From Synechococcus sp. BIOS-E4-1 (GTDB lineage: Bacteria > Cyanobacteriota > Cyanobacteriia > PCC-6307 > Cyanobiaceae), in contig NZ_CP047935.1 of assembly GCF_014279995.1 (NCBI RefSeq), positions 407,243-471,242 of the forward strand: DNA of 64,000 nt. Direction: 5' to 3'. The notes under the pieces were generated by a model. That model saw only the letters and a program-made list of their open reading frames with translations. It was not told the origin of the DNA and did no database searches. This document shows, in pieces, positions 52,689-63,462 of this stretch; positions within the stretch are counted from its first letter, which is position 1, and every line of letters starts with the position of its first letter. The position numbers and the translations under genes were made by a program.

Positions 52689-53768
52689 TCAGCCGATGGC
52701 GGGAGCTTGCAGAGCCACAGGAGTGGACTCAGCAGCAGCCAGGTCGAGGGGGAAGTTGTGAGCATTGCGCTCGTGCATCACTTCCATGCCGAGGTTGGCG
52801 CGGTTCAGCACATCAGCCCAGGTGTTCAGGACGCGGCCCTGACCATCAAGGATGGACTGGTTGAAGTTGAAACCGTTCAGGTTGAAGGCCATGGTTGACA
52901 CGCCCAGGGCGGTGAACCAGATGCCGACAACGGGCCAGGCAGCCAGGAAGAAGTGCAGGCTACGGCTGTTGTTGAACGATGCGTATTGGAAGATCAGGCG
53001 ACCGAAGTAACCGTGGGCAGCCACGATGTTGTAGGTCTCTTCCTCTTGGCCGAACTTGTAGCCGTAGTTCAGTGAATCGTTCTCAGTGGTTTCGCGAACC
53101 AAGGAGGAGGTCACCAGTGAACCGTGCATGGCGGAGAACAGTGAACCACCGAAGACGCCAGCCACACCAAGCATGTGGAAGGGGTGCATCAGGATGTTGT
53201 GCTCGGCCTGGAACACCAACATGAAGTTGAAGGTGCCGGAGATGCCCAGGGGCATGCCGTCAGAGAAGGAACCCTGACCGAAGGGGTACACCAGGAACAC
53301 GGCGGAGGCAGCAGCCACAGGTGCGCTGTAAGCAACGCAGATCCAGGGGCGCATGCCAAGGCGGTAGGAGAGTTCCCACTCGCGACCCATGTAGCAGAAG
53401 ATGCCGATCAGGAAGTGGAAGACAACCAGCTGGTAAGGACCGCCGTTGTACAGCCACTCGTCGAGAGAAGCAGCTTCCCAGATGGGATAGAAGTGAAGGC
53501 CGATGGCGTTCGAGGAGGGCACAACAGCACCGGAGATGATGTTGTTGCCGTAGATCAGGGAGCCGGCGACGGGCTCACGGATGCCGTCGATGTCGACGGG
53601 GGGTGCTGCGATGAACGCAACGATGAAGCAGGTGGTGGCAGCCAGCAGGGTGGGGATCATCAGCACACCGAACCAGCCCACATAGAGGCGGTTGTTGGTG
53701 GAGGTGACCCACTCGCAGAACTGCTGCCAGCCATTAGCGCCGGAGCGCTGCTGAATGGTGGTGGTCAT
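52689..53768 (-). CDS. psbA: Photosystem II D1 protein, Glu130 (high-light) form
   Basis: A 359-residue D1 protein. Assigned positions include Tyr161 ([11 protein letters not shown]), Asp170 of the Mn cluster, Glu189-His190 ([10 protein letters not shown]), and His332-Glu333 in [17 protein letters not shown] with cleavage after Ala344 leaving a 15-residue tail. Residue 130 is Glu ([10 protein letters not shown]); cyanobacterial D1 forms with Glu130 are the D1:2 (high-light) type, those with Gln are D1:1. Other psbA copies are expected elsewhere in the genome. The promoter is tentatively at 53833-53862. Confidence 0.97.
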   Translation of the reverse strand: MTTTIQQRSGANGWQQFCEWVTSTNNRLYVGWFGVLMIPTLLAATTCFIVAFIAAPPVDIDGIREPVAGSLIYGNNIISGAVVPSSNAIGLHFYPIWEAASLDEWLYNGGPYQLVVFHFLIGIFCYMGREWELSYRLGMRPWICVAYSAPVAAASAVFLVYPFGQGSFSDGMPLGISGTFNFMLVFQAEHNILMHPFHMLGVAGVFGGSLFSAMHGSLVTSSLVRETTENDSLNYGYKFGQEEETYNIVAAHGYFGRLIFQYASFNNSRSLHFFLAAWPVVGIWFTALGVSTMAFNLNGFNFNQSILDGQGRVLNTWADVLNRANLGMEVMHERNAHNFPLDLAAAESTPVALQAPAIG

Positions 53769-53832
53769 GAGAACGGAAAAGAAGGTCTCCGAAGAGACGG
53801 TTACGGAAGGGCAGGAAGCCCTGCCAGTTGTG

Positions 53833-53862
53833 ATTGTAAAGCAACATTGCGCAAGATGTCGG
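53833..53862 (-). promoter_or_regulatory. Candidate psbA promoter
   Basis: In the minus direction CCGACA (RC of 53857-53862) lies 18 bp before TACAAT (RC of 53833-53838), a reasonable sigma70-type pair, giving a 5' leader of roughly 57 bases before psbA. The same 174-bp region is the 5' side of the divergent radical SAM gene, so the two may be co-regulated by light. Confidence 0.45.
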
Positions 53863-53942
53863 CTGCTTTATGAAGCTGTCGTGAAGAACCATTGAGACCT
53901 CGCTCAGGCGTTCTCAGAGACGTGGTTGTTAGCGTCCAGATC

Positions 53943-55559
53943 ATGCAAGGCCTCCTGCAACCGCCTGAGCTTTTGTCTCAGCCCAAGCATTCCCGCGAAA
54001 GGGTGCTGTTGGTTCGTCTGCCCTGCAATCCCATTTTTCCGATCGGCCCGATCTATCTCGCTGATCATCTGCACAAATGTTTTCCTGGGGTTCCTCAGCG
54101 GATTCTTGATCTGGCTGCTTTGCCGGTTCTTGATGTGCACCGTGTTCTGCGCATCACCATTGATCAGTTCCGCCCCACTCTCCTGGTGTTCTCCTGGAGG
54201 GACATTCAGATCTATGCCCCCGTTGATGGTCGGGGTGGTAACCCTCTTCAGAATTCCTTTGAGGTCTTCTATGCCCGCAATCCCCTGAAGCGATTGCACG
54301 GTGCCCTCGGTGGAATCAGGCTGATGACCAGCCACTACGGAGAGCTCTCACGCAATCAGGCTCTGGTGCGCAGGGGGCTGCGTCGAGCAAGGCGTCATCG
54401 TCCTGAAGCAAGGGCCGTACTTGGCGGAGGTGCTGTCAGCGTTTTCTATGAACAGCTCGGCCGCTCTTTACCGAAGGGAACGATTGTGTCCGTCGGTGAG
54501 GGTGAGCCTCTTCTGGAGAAATTGCTTCTCGGCCAATCACTCGAGGGCGAGCGCTGTTTCGTGGTCGGCGAGCCCCCTCGGCCGGGGTTGATCCACGAGC
54601 AACCGGAAAGTCGACCGAAAACGGCATGCGACTACGACTACATCGCCTCGATCTGGCCTCAGCTCGACTGGTATCTCGAGGGAGGCGATTTCTACGTTGG
54701 AGTGCAGACCAAGCGTGGCTGTCCCCATAACTGCTGTTACTGCGTCTACACGGCTGTGGAGGGTAAGCAGGTACGCCTGAACCCTGTTCAGTCGGTGGTG
54801 TCGGAGATGCGTCAGCTCTACGACAGAGGTGTTCGAGGTTTCTGGTTCACCGATGCCCAGTTCATTCCTGCCAAGCGCTACATCGAGGACGCCAAGGAGC
54901 TTTTGAAAGCCATCAAGGCGGAGGGTCTCACCGATATCCGCTGGGCTGCCTACATCCGGGCCGACAATCTCGATCCTGAGCTTGCTCAGCTGATGGTCGA
55001 GACCGGGATGAGTTACTTCGAAATCGGTATCACCTCAGGCTCCCAGGAGCTCGTGCGCAAAATGCGCATGGGCTACAACCTGCGCACGGTGTTGGAAAGC
55101 TGCAGGATGCTGGCGGATGCCGGCTTCCGCGACCATGTCTCGGTGAATTACTCGTTCAACGTGATCGACGAGCGTCCGGAGACGATTCGTCAGACCGTTG
55201 CCTATCACCGTGAGCTGGAGCGCATCTTTGGCGCCAATCTCGTGGAGCCCGCGATTTTCTTCATCGGGCTGCAGCCCCACACTCACCTGGAGCAGTACGG
55301 CTTCGACCAGGGACTGATCAAGCCCGGTTACAACCCGATGAGCATGATGCCCTGGACGGCGCGCAAGCTGCTCTGGAATCCCGAGCCCATGGGCAGCACG
55401 TTCGGCAGGATTTGTCTGGAGGCCTTTGATCTTGATCCTTCCGATTTCGGCCGAACCGTGATGTCACTGCTTGAGAGGGATTACGGGGTGGCCCCTCTGC
55501 AGGAAGCACTTCGAGCACCGCTTCAGGGTCGAGCCGCCTTAGCCAAGGCTGTGAGCTGA
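53943..55559 (+). CDS. B12-binding-like radical SAM protein, next to psbA
   Basis: A 538-residue protein. The N-terminal part is a B12-binding-like Rossmann region (RVLLVRLPCNPIFPIGPIYL). The radical SAM cluster motif is CPHNCCYC (Cys260, 264, 267), followed by VRGFWFTDAQFIPAKRYIED and FEIGITSGSQELVRKMRMGY. A cyanobacterial family described as acting in photosystem II high-light acclimation fits this gene; I recall that label and did not check it. It is divergent from psbA, which supports that link. The GTG/ATG upstream of 53943 would give a weaker N-terminus. Confidence 0.83.
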   Translation: MQGLLQPPELLSQPKHSRERVLLVRLPCNPIFPIGPIYLADHLHKCFPGVPQRILDLAALPVLDVHRVLRITIDQFRPTLLVFSWRDIQIYAPVDGRGGNPLQNSFEVFYARNPLKRLHGALGGIRLMTSHYGELSRNQALVRRGLRRARRHRPEARAVLGGGAVSVFYEQLGRSLPKGTIVSVGEGEPLLEKLLLGQSLEGERCFVVGEPPRPGLIHEQPESRPKTACDYDYIASIWPQLDWYLEGGDFYVGVQTKRGCPHNCCYCVYTAVEGKQVRLNPVQSVVSEMRQLYDRGVRGFWFTDAQFIPAKRYIEDAKELLKAIKAEGLTDIRWAAYIRADNLDPELAQLMVETGMSYFEIGITSGSQELVRKMRMGYNLRTVLESCRMLADAGFRDHVSVNYSFNVIDERPETIRQTVAYHRELERIFGANLVEPAIFFIGLQPHTHLEQYGFDQGLIKPGYNPMSMMPWTARKLLWNPEPMGSTFGRICLEAFDLDPSDFGRTVMSLLERDYGVAPLQEALRAPLQGRAALAKAVS

Positions 55560-56281
55560 CGCCAGAGCAAAACGCTTAAAGCGATGATTCCGATCAGTCC
55601 GCCAAGGGGGTTGGCATGGGCTCCTCCGGGGCCGATCAGCCATTGAGGAGCATTGGGGGAGACCTGCAGCAACCCGGCTCGCAGCGCGAACCAGCCGCCG
55701 ACCAGCCCGCCGTGCAATCCGACGCAACCCCAGAGGGAACCACCGTCCAGCCGCCTCTGCACTGCAAGGATCAGACCAAGCAGCCATAAGCCTGTCAGCA
55801 GAGCGAGCATCGGCAGAAAACCCTGATCAAATCGGGTGTGCGCGAGGCTGAAAATCAGGGCCTGACCGATGACGGCTGGGCGAGGGCCAGCGAGTGCGTT
55901 GAGCTCTCCCCAGAGCCAGCCCCGGAAGAGCAGTTCCTCCGCCAAGCCCAGTCCGAAACAGAGCAACAAGGCGTTGATGACATCCGCCGTGGTGAGCTCT
56001 CCGAGCCAGCGCCCCCAGGATCCCAGCAGCAAGGGCAGGCAGATCAGGGCCAGCAGGCCTGCGGAACGCAGCAGGCCCTGGACCAGGCACGACCCCGGTG
56101 ATGCCTCATCGCGGCGGCTGCGAACGCCGAGGGTCAGCCAGGGCTGACGGCTGTTCCAGCGTTGGCGCACCCAGCTGGGTAACACCAGGATGAACAGCAC
56201 AAACGTGATGACCGTGCCGATCAGCGACAGCCGGGAAGCTGATACACCAGGAATCAGCAAACCGAGGGGCTGTGCCATCAA
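55523..56281 (-). CDS. CPBP-family intramembrane protease
   Basis: A 252-residue membrane protein with the CPBP (Abi/CAAX-protease-like) motifs LGLAEELLFRGWLWGELNAL (EE and R) and IFSLAHTRFDQGF (His). Several hydrophobic helices flank them. The frame is open for about 35 codons upstream of the ATG with another hydrophobic stretch (SAIVLIPALYGLGWLMAQPL) but without ATG, GTG or TTG before it, so the true start may be longer and unusual. It overlaps the convergent radical SAM gene by 37 bp. Confidence 0.85.
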   Translation of the reverse strand: MMAQPLGLLIPGVSASRLSLIGTVITFVLFILVLPSWVRQRWNSRQPWLTLGVRSRRDEASPGSCLVQGLLRSAGLLALICLPLLLGSWGRWLGELTTADVINALLLCFGLGLAEELLFRGWLWGELNALAGPRPAVIGQALIFSLAHTRFDQGFLPMLALLTGLWLLGLILAVQRRLDGGSLWGCVGLHGGLVGGWFALRAGLLQVSPNAPQWLIGPGGAHANPLGGLIGIIALSVLLWRQLTALAKAARP

Positions 56282-56382
56282 CCACCCCAGTCCGTAGAGC
56301 GCGGGTATCAGGACAATCGCTGAGACCCAGCGGGGTTGAAGGCTGAGCAGGCCATCCCAGGCTTCAGCAGTGGGTTTGACGA

Positions 56383-56703
56383 TTACTCCTCCGGCTCGAT
56401 GGTGCTGGTGAGCCCTTTGCCCTTGAGCGTTTCGCAGTAGAACTCGGCCGGCTCCAGGTCGCAGACAATCACAAGCCCCACGCCTGTGTTGTGAGCTTCG
56501 AGCATCACAGCCATGCAGTCCTGCTCACTGAGTTGGGGAACGACCTGGCGCAAGGTGGTGACCACATACTCCATGGAGTTGACCGGGTCGTTGTGAAGCA
56601 GCACTTTGTACCGGGGAGAGCGCTTGCGGACCTGTTCCGGTGCCTTGTCCAGAACGGCTGCTCCACCTGGGCTACGGCTGGGGGTGTCCACCGCCATGAC
56701 CAT
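56383..56703 (-). CDS. clpS: ClpS, Clp protease adaptor
   Basis: A 106-residue adaptor that delivers N-degron substrates to ClpAP/ClpCP. The core is RYKVLLHNDPVNSMEYVVTT, VMLEAHNTGVGLVIVCDLEP and YCETLKGKGLTSTIEPEE. The N-terminal 30 residues are variable. Start ATG at 56701-56703; a second Met two codons later is possible. A larger in-frame upstream extension lies inside the dapL region and is not used. Confidence 0.93.
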   Translation of the reverse strand: MVMAVDTPSRSPGGAAVLDKAPEQVRKRSPRYKVLLHNDPVNSMEYVVTTLRQVVPQLSEQDCMAVMLEAHNTGVGLVIVCDLEPAEFYCETLKGKGLTSTIEPEE

Positions 56704-56752
56704 GGTTCTCAGAGAAATCGAATTTAAAGGGGATGGGAGCACAGCTGGCGAG

Positions 56753-57979
56753 TCAGAGGGCCTTGATTCGCGCCATGGCGCTGTCGACATTGTCTCGACT
56801 GTTGAACGCCGAGAGGCGGAAGTAACCCTCTCCGGCTGCGCCGAAGCCGCTTCCCGGAGTCCCCACCACATTCGCCTGATTGAGCAGATGGTCAAAGAAA
56901 CCCCAGGAGTCCATGCCATCAGGAGTCTTGATCCACACGTAGGGAGCGTGCTCCCCGCCATAGACGGTGAGGCCAGCTGCGCTGAGTTCGCGACGGATGA
57001 TCGCGGCATTCTCCATATAGAAGGCCACCAGGTTTTTCACTTCTTGCTGGCCAGCATCGGAGTAAACGGCTTCTGCGCCACGCTGAATGATGTAGCTCAC
57101 ACCGTTGAACTTGGTGCTCTGTCTGCGGTTCCACAGGCCCCAGAGTTCAACCGCCTCGCCGCCCGTGGTTTTGCCCTTGAGTCCTTTGGGAACAACGGTG
57201 AGCGCGCAGCGGGTGCCGGTGAAGCCGGCGTTCTTGGAGAACGAGCGGAATTCAATGGCGCATTCACGGGCTCCTTCGATTTCGAAGATCGAGTGGGGAA
57301 GGCTCGGGTCCTGAATAAAGGCCTCGTAGGCGGCGTCGAACAAGATCAGAGAGCCGTTAGCGCGGGCGTAGTCCACCCAGGCTTTCAGCTGCTCCTTCGT
57401 TGCCACGGCACCTGTGGGGTTGTTGGGAAAGCACAGGTAGACCAGATCCACCGGTTCGCTGGGGATCTCGGCAGTGAAGCTGTTGTCGGCACTGATGGGC
57501 AAATAGGTCAGACCCGCATAGCGCCCTTCGTCACCGGCATCGCCGGTGTGACCGGCCATCACATTGCTGTCCACGTAGACGGGGTAGACAGGATCTGTGA
57601 CGGCGATCTTGTTCCCCGCACCGAGGATGTCCAGGATGTTGCTGCTGTCGCACTTGGAGCCATCGGACACGAAGATCTCCTCGGCGCTGATGTCACATCC
57701 GCGTGCCTGGAAGTCGTGCTTGGCGATGGCCTCCCGCAGCCAGCCGTAACCCTGTTCAGGGCCGTAGCCGTGAAAACCTTCTGCGGTGCCCATCTCATCA
57801 ATGGCTGTTTTCATCGCCTCGCGACAGGCCTTGGGCAGAGGTTCTGTCACGTCGCCAATGCCTAGGCGGATCAGGGCTGCATCAGGGTTGGCGGCAGCAA
57901 AGGCCTTCACCCGACGTCCGATTTCAGGGAACAGATAGCCCGCCTTGAGTTTGAGGTAATTGCCGTTGACCTGAACCAC
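56753..57979 (-). CDS. dapL: LL-diaminopimelate aminotransferase
   Basis: A 408-residue PLP enzyme that makes LL-diaminopimelate directly from tetrahydrodipicolinate, the lysine/peptidoglycan route typical of cyanobacteria and plants. Motifs: [59 protein letters not shown] and [20 protein letters not shown] (PLP-Lys in SFSK). I take GTG 57977-57979 as start because it gives the usual length; an ATG at 58061 would add 28 residues without family similarity. Confidence 0.93.
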   Translation of the reverse strand: MVQVNGNYLKLKAGYLFPEIGRRVKAFAAANPDAALIRLGIGDVTEPLPKACREAMKTAIDEMGTAEGFHGYGPEQGYGWLREAIAKHDFQARGCDISAEEIFVSDGSKCDSSNILDILGAGNKIAVTDPVYPVYVDSNVMAGHTGDAGDEGRYAGLTYLPISADNSFTAEIPSEPVDLVYLCFPNNPTGAVATKEQLKAWVDYARANGSLILFDAAYEAFIQDPSLPHSIFEIEGARECAIEFRSFSKNAGFTGTRCALTVVPKGLKGKTTGGEAVELWGLWNRRQSTKFNGVSYIIQRGAEAVYSDAGQQEVKNLVAFYMENAAIIRRELSAAGLTVYGGEHAPYVWIKTPDGMDSWGFFDHLLNQANVVGTPGSGFGAAGEGYFRLSAFNSRDNVDSAMARIKAL

Positions 57980-58041
57980 AGAAAGACCGATTTCTGCGGG
58001 CATCCTGCTACATACGATGAAGGAAGTCGGGTCGGAAGACC

Positions 58042-60705
58042 GTGACCGTCGCGTTGAATACATCCATCGCTCCTGTGGCGTTTGATGAGCTGGTGGATGC
58101 GGGCATCAACAGGCCGGCTCGCTACATGGGCCATGAGCTCGGCGTCAAGCCAAGGGACTGGAACGGTGCCAGGGTTCGCTGGGCCCTCACCTATCCCGAG
58201 CTTTATGAGGTGGGCTCCAGCAATCTGGGCCACATCATTCTCTATTCGATTCTCAATGCCCTGCCTGGGCAGGTGTGTGATCGCTCCTATCTCCCGGCAG
58301 CTGATCTGGCCGATCGCCTCAAGCAGCGTGAGCAGGCTCTGTTCGGTGTGGAGAGTCGCTGGCCTCTCAACACTTTTGACATCCTCGGCTTCAGTCTCAG
58401 CTATGAGCTGGGAGCCACCAACATCCTCGAGATGTTGGATCTCTGCAGGGTTCCGATCCGAGCGGCAGACCGTGGAGACCTTCCGCTCAGTGACCCGCAG
58501 GCTCCGCCACTGATCTTTGCGGGGGGACCAACAGCCACAAGTAATCCAGAGCCCTACTCCGCCTTCTTCGATTTCATCGCCCTGGGAGATGGTGAGGAGC
58601 TGTTGCCGGAGATCGGCCTGGTGCTGGCCGAAGGCAAGCAGGCAGGCCTGACCCGTTCGGATCTGCTGCTTGATCTGGCTCTGGTGCCAGGGGTTTATGT
58701 GCCCTCTCTCTATGCTCCGGGCCCGGATGGGGTAGGGCTTGAACCGCTGAAGCCAGGACTGCCCAAGCGGGTGCTTCGGAGGGTTGCCACGCCGATGCCC
58801 CATTACGCCATGGGTCTGGTCCCCCATGTGGAAACAGTCCATGACCGGCTGACGGTGGAAATCCGCCGGGGCTGCACGCGTGGCTGTCGTTTCTGCCAGC
58901 CGGGCATGCTCACGCGGCCGGCCAGAGATGTGGAGCCCGAAGCCGTGATCGAGGCCGTTGAGACCGGCATGCGTCAGACGGGCTACAGCGATTTCTCACT
59001 GCTTTCGCTCAGCTGCAGTGACTACCTTGCGCTCCCTGCTGTGGGAGTGGAGCTGCGCAATCGGCTTGCAGATCGCAATGTCACTCTTCAGCTCCCCAGC
59101 CAAAGGGTCGATCGTTTTGACCAGAACATCGCTCACATTCTTGGAGGTGCCCGCAAGGCAGGACTCACGTTCGCTCCGGAAGCCGGCACTCAGCGTCTGC
59201 GGGATATCGTCAACAAGGGGCTGACCGACGACGACCTTCTGCAGGGCATCCGTACGGCGATGCAGAACGGTTACCGCAAGGTCAAGCTCTATTTCATGAT
59301 CGGGCTTCCGGGAGAGACCGATGCCGATGTGCTCGGGATTGCCGAAACCTGCCGGATGCTTCAGGAGTGTTGTCGCGACCTGGGCCGCCTCAGCCTCAAC
59401 ACCACCATCAGCAATTTCACACCCAAGCCCCACACTCCTTTTCAGTGGCACAGCGTTTCCACAGCTGAGTTTCTCCGACGTCAGCAACTCCTGCGTGATG
59501 CAGGACGACGCCTTCGGGGTGTGCGCTTCAACTTCACGGATGTGCGCCTTTCGGCGATGGAGGATTTTGTCGGTCGAGGAGACCGGCGACTGGCACCTGT
59601 GATCGAAGCGGCCTGGCGTGCCGGTGCGGGGATGGATGCCTGGTTTGAGGCCCTCGATCGCACCCATAACGCCTGGACCACTGCAATTGCAGAGGCCGGG
59701 CTTGAAGGCCGTTACCGGCAGATGGAGCTTGGTGGCTGGAGCGCAGTGTCGGCGCTGGATCGTGATGATCTTGAGGCCTTCTGCCGGCAACCCCTGCCCT
59801 GGGATCACATTGACAGCGGCATCGACAAGGGCTGGCTGGCGCAGGATCTGCAGCATGCGCTTGCCTCAAGCGTTGTGCCTGACTGCTCGTTTGAGGCATG
59901 CAGCAGCTGCGGTGTCTGCGGCCCCGATCTGGGCCACAACGTTGTGGTGGCTCCACCTGTGGTCCCAGTGGCCAGGCCTCAGCAGGCACCACCCAGCGAT
60001 CGTGCCTGTCGTATTCGCTTTCGTTTCAGCAAAACCGGAGCGATGGCGCTGCTCAGTCATCTGGATCTGGTGCGGCTTCTCGAGCGGGCGTTGCGCAGGA
60101 CTGAGCTGCCCGTGAGCTTCACAGGTGGATTTCATCCCTTGCCTCGGCTGCAGCTGGCGCTGGCGCTTCCTCTGGGAGTGGAAGGGGAAGGTGAATGGAT
60201 GGATCTGGAATTTGTGGAGATGGTGGATGCGCTGATGGTGAAGGAGCGTTGGCAGCAGACACTGCCACCGGGATTGCGTTTGATCACGGCTGAAGAAGTG
60301 GCCGTGTCATCCCCCAGCCTTGCTCAGCAGTTGCGAACCAGTCGCTGGCGTTTCGTTCTCAGTGGCTCTGAGCTGCTGTCGCGCTGTGAATCCACTGCCT
60401 GGTCGCAAGCCGTCTCGGCACTGCTTGCTCAGCAGGAGCTGATCTGGGAAGACACCGATAAGAAGGGTCGACCGCGTCGTCGTGATGTCCGTGACCTGCT
60501 CCAGAGTCTGCGCCTTCTCGGCCAGGCTGAGCTCTCTTCCGGTGCGGTCGGATGCCGTGCGGAGCTGGAGCTGATCGCTTCCGTTGATTCCCAGGGTCGC
60601 AGTCTCAAGCCGGCCCAGTTGCAGTTCTGGCTCTCGCAACATCTGGGGTTTGACTTGTCACTCTCCCGTGTTCGACGAGTGGAGTTGACTCTGTTGCAGT
60701 GCTAA
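58042..60705 (+). CDS. Radical SAM protein with B12-binding-type and DUF2344-type domains
   Basis: An 887-residue protein. The N-terminal part ([20 protein letters not shown]) is B12-binding-like, the central radical SAM site is [14 protein letters not shown] (Cys278, 282, 285), and [20 protein letters not shown] follows. The C-terminal domain [20 protein letters not shown] and [20 protein letters not shown] is the TIGR03936/DUF2344 type. In many bacteria this domain lies just before the RNase E/G gene, as here; its reaction is unknown. The GTG at 58042 gives an [20 protein letters not shown] start. Confidence 0.88.
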   Translation: MTVALNTSIAPVAFDELVDAGINRPARYMGHELGVKPRDWNGARVRWALTYPELYEVGSSNLGHIILYSILNALPGQVCDRSYLPAADLADRLKQREQALFGVESRWPLNTFDILGFSLSYELGATNILEMLDLCRVPIRAADRGDLPLSDPQAPPLIFAGGPTATSNPEPYSAFFDFIALGDGEELLPEIGLVLAEGKQAGLTRSDLLLDLALVPGVYVPSLYAPGPDGVGLEPLKPGLPKRVLRRVATPMPHYAMGLVPHVETVHDRLTVEIRRGCTRGCRFCQPGMLTRPARDVEPEAVIEAVETGMRQTGYSDFSLLSLSCSDYLALPAVGVELRNRLADRNVTLQLPSQRVDRFDQNIAHILGGARKAGLTFAPEAGTQRLRDIVNKGLTDDDLLQGIRTAMQNGYRKVKLYFMIGLPGETDADVLGIAETCRMLQECCRDLGRLSLNTTISNFTPKPHTPFQWHSVSTAEFLRRQQLLRDAGRRLRGVRFNFTDVRLSAMEDFVGRGDRRLAPVIEAAWRAGAGMDAWFEALDRTHNAWTTAIAEAGLEGRYRQMELGGWSAVSALDRDDLEAFCRQPLPWDHIDSGIDKGWLAQDLQHALASSVVPDCSFEACSSCGVCGPDLGHNVVVAPPVVPVARPQQAPPSDRACRIRFRFSKTGAMALLSHLDLVRLLERALRRTELPVSFTGGFHPLPRLQLALALPLGVEGEGEWMDLEFVEMVDALMVKERWQQTLPPGLRLITAEEVAVSSPSLAQQLRTSRWRFVLSGSELLSRCESTAWSQAVSALLAQQELIWEDTDKKGRPRRRDVRDLLQSLRLLGQAELSSGAVGCRAELELIASVDSQGRSLKPAQLQFWLSQHLGFDLSLSRVRRVELTLLQC

Positions 60706-60967
60706 GTTCAAATCAGGACTTCAATCTAGAGGCTTGAGCCACGGATTCGTCCCGGACTTCTTGTCCCAATCATTGTTTGGAACGAGAGGCCTAGGCCTTC
60801 GCTCCAGCCAGCGCCCTCGCGCTGACACTGATCTGCCATAGGAGTGATTCACTCCGTGCCATTTCGACCCAAGGGTCTTCTCAAAGCAATTCCAATTCAC
60901 CCCCGATCTTGGAGCCAGCGGCTCGCTGATCGGCATCTGCCCTGACGGGCGTCGTCAGTTCCTGTTT
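60706..60967 (+). promoter_or_regulatory. Leader region of rne
   Basis: This 262-bp stretch between the radical SAM gene and rne has no gene but holds dyads such as AGGCCTAGGCCT (60787-60798) and the CTGAC/GTCAG pair near 60940. Such a long structured 5' leader fits autoregulation of rne by RNase E cleavage, known in other bacteria; not shown here. Confidence 0.45.
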
Positions 60968-62893
60968 ATGCCCCAGCAAATCGTCATCGCCGAGCAGCTG
61001 CGAATCGCAGCGGTTCTGTCCGATGACCGTGTTGATGAGCTGATCGTGGCGCAAGGCCGCTATCAGATCGGTGACGTCTACCTCGGAACAGTGGAGAACG
61101 TGCTCCCGGGGATTGACGCCGCCTTTGTGAACATTGGTGAGAGTGAGAAAAACGGGTTCATCCATGTGAGCGACCTGGGCCCGCTGCGGCTCAAAAAAGG
61201 TGCCGCAGGCATCACTGAGCTGCTCGAACCGCGCCAGAAGGTTCTGGTTCAGGTGATGAAAGAACCCACCGGCACAAAGGGCCCTCGACTCACCGGAAAT
61301 CTGGCTCTGCCAGGCCGTTATCTGGTGTTGCAGCCCAGTGGTCAGGGCGTGAATATCTCCCGCCGCATCAGCGCCGAAGGGGAGCGCAATCGCCTGCGAG
61401 CTCTGGGTGTGTTGGTGAAACCGCCGGGTGCGGGTCTGCTCATCCGCACGGAAGCGGAGGGAGTCAGTGAAGACCTGCTCATTGATGATCTCGAGTCCTT
61501 GCTGCGTCAGTGGGAAGCGATTCAGAAAGCTGCTGAAACCGCTTCGCCGCCTGTTCTGCTCAATCGGGACGAGGATTTCATCCATCGGATTCTCAGAGAT
61601 CACACCGGCCCTGAGCTGGCTCGCGTGGTGCTCGATGATGCCGCCGCCGTCGACCGAGTGACCACCTTCCTGGGCCAGGAAGGGTCCAACGTGTCGGTGG
61701 AGGCACACACCGAATCCGACGAGCTGCTTGAGCACTTCAAGGTGAATGCGGCCATCCGTGATGCGTTGAAACCGAGGGTGGATCTTCCATCCGGCGGCTA
61801 CGTGATCATCGAGCCCACGGAAGCTCTCACCGTGATTGACGTGAACTCGGGTTCGTTCACCCGTTCCGCTAATGCCCGTGAGACCGTTCTCTGGACCAAC
61901 TGCGAAGCCGCTGTCGAGATTGGACGGCAGTTGAAGCTCCGCAATATAGGGGGTGTGATCGTCGTCGACTTCATCGACATGGATTCCCGGCGTGATCAGC
62001 TTCAGTTGCTAGAGCACTTCATGACGGCGATGCGCGATGACACGGCACGCCCTCAGATTGCGCAACTCACCGAGCTGGGCTTGGTTGAGATGACGCGCAA
62101 GCGTCAGGGGCAGAACATTTACGAGCTGTTCGGTCGAGTCTCCCCTGGTTACGAGGCAGTGCTGCCTGGTAAGGATCTTCCTCAGCCTCAAGCTGCTGCC
62201 ACAGGCCTTGTGAGGTCAGCAACATCGGTGCGTGCGGAAGTCCCTGCCTCCGCTGACTCAGGGGGAGGCCGCCGCCGTAGGGGTGGCCGCGGCCGGCCTA
62301 ATGGATCCACTGAGCCCAAGTTGGTTGACTCGACCCTGGAGACCGCTGTTGCCGGTGAATCCACATCGGAGGCCATGGAGCCTGCGGGCGCCAACCGCCG
62401 TCAGGATCCTGAACTGGTCGCTGTGCCGATGGACGACGACCAGGAAAGGGTTTTTGGCTGGTTGGGTCTGAATCCTGTGCTCCTGCTGGATCCACCTCCT
62501 GAAAATGACAACCTGCTGGTGCGTGTGGTCCGACCGGGGGAAGATGCCGACTCGGTCCTGGAGGACGCGAGACAGCAGCTCGCTGCCAGTTCAGGTCGCC
62601 GCCGTCGTCGCGGCTCCCGTGGAGGTCGAGGAGGTGGGCGCAATGGTTCAACCGCTCCGACAGATTCGCCCGTGTCTGCCTCGGGTCCCGCTGAAGAAGC
62701 ACCATTGCTGGTTGAGATCACCCCGCTGGAGGTGACCCCCACCAACGACGTCCCGACACCGTCGCAAACGGCTGCTGGACCTGAGTCACAGCTTCCTGAA
62801 CCCGTTGCAGCAGCAGTCGCTGAGCCTGAGAAGCCCGTTGAAGAGGCCCGTCCGGGCCGTCGCCGTCGACGGTCTTCCGCCATCGCCGAGTGA
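60968..62893 (+). CDS. rne: Ribonuclease E/G
   Basis: A 641-residue endonuclease that starts mRNA decay and processes rRNA. The N-terminal catalytic part has the S1-like [40 protein letters not shown], and [20 protein letters not shown] (metal-binding Asp). The first DNase-I-like subdomain has [20 protein letters not shown]. The C-terminal 200 residues are Arg/Gly/Pro-rich ([13 protein letters not shown]), a disordered scaffold-like tail. The stop overlaps the rnhB start by 4 bp. Confidence 0.95.
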   Translation: MPQQIVIAEQLRIAAVLSDDRVDELIVAQGRYQIGDVYLGTVENVLPGIDAAFVNIGESEKNGFIHVSDLGPLRLKKGAAGITELLEPRQKVLVQVMKEPTGTKGPRLTGNLALPGRYLVLQPSGQGVNISRRISAEGERNRLRALGVLVKPPGAGLLIRTEAEGVSEDLLIDDLESLLRQWEAIQKAAETASPPVLLNRDEDFIHRILRDHTGPELARVVLDDAAAVDRVTTFLGQEGSNVSVEAHTESDELLEHFKVNAAIRDALKPRVDLPSGGYVIIEPTEALTVIDVNSGSFTRSANARETVLWTNCEAAVEIGRQLKLRNIGGVIVVDFIDMDSRRDQLQLLEHFMTAMRDDTARPQIAQLTELGLVEMTRKRQGQNIYELFGRVSPGYEAVLPGKDLPQPQAAATGLVRSATSVRAEVPASADSGGGRRRRGGRGRPNGSTEPKLVDSTLETAVAGESTSEAMEPAGANRRQDPELVAVPMDDDQERVFGWLGLNPVLLLDPPPENDNLLVRVVRPGEDADSVLEDARQQLAASSGRRRRRGSRGGRGGGRNGSTAPTDSPVSASGPAEEAPLLVEITPLEVTPTNDVPTPSQTAAGPESQLPEPVAAAVAEPEKPVEEARPGRRRRRSSAIAE

Positions 62894-63462
62894 TTGTTGG
62901 AGTTGATGAGGTTGGCCGTGGATGCTGGTTCGGCCCTGTCTTCGCTGCGGCGGTCAGCCTCACTGATGCCGCCGCGAATGAACTCTCCGATCTCGGCCTG
63001 ACCGACAGCAAAGCCCTCTCTCCCAAGCGCCGAGCTGCGCTGGTTCCCGAGATTGAAGCTCGAGCGACCAGCTGGGCACTTGGCCAGGCGGCCGCGCGTG
63101 ATGTGGATGCCAAGGGGATCAGGGTGGCGACGGAGCTTGCCATGCTTCGTGCTCTTCAAAAACTTTCCCAGGTCCCCGAGTTGGTTCTGGTGGATGGAGT
63201 GCTGCCCCTGCGTCTCTGGACAGGAGCTCAGCGCACCATCGTGCGTGGTGACAGCTGTGAGGCCTCGATTGCTGCCGCCAGCGTGCTGGCAAAGGAGGCG
63301 CGCGATGCCTTGATTCGTCGTCTGGCGCAACGTTTCCCTGGTTACGCACTGGAACGCCATGCCGGATATGGCACCGCTCAACATCGAGCGGCGCTGCTGG
63401 CTTCAGGTCCCACTCCGATGCATCGTCACACCTTCCTCACCAAGGTGTTTTCCGGGGTCTGA
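62890..63462 (+). CDS. rnhB: Ribonuclease HII
   Basis: A 190-residue enzyme for RNA-DNA hybrids and single ribonucleotides. Motifs: [20 protein letters not shown] (catalytic Asp and Glu of the DEVGRG box), [20 protein letters not shown], and [11 protein letters not shown]. It starts with GTG inside the end of rne. Its last 60 bases overlap the convergent DUF1997 gene, a long overlap in which both C-termini are coded. Confidence 0.94.
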   Translation: MIVGVDEVGRGCWFGPVFAAAVSLTDAAANELSDLGLTDSKALSPKRRAALVPEIEARATSWALGQAAARDVDAKGIRVATELAMLRALQKLSQVPELVLVDGVLPLRLWTGAQRTIVRGDSCEASIAAASVLAKEARDALIRRLAQRFPGYALERHAGYGTAQHRAALLASGPTPMHRHTFLTKVFSGV

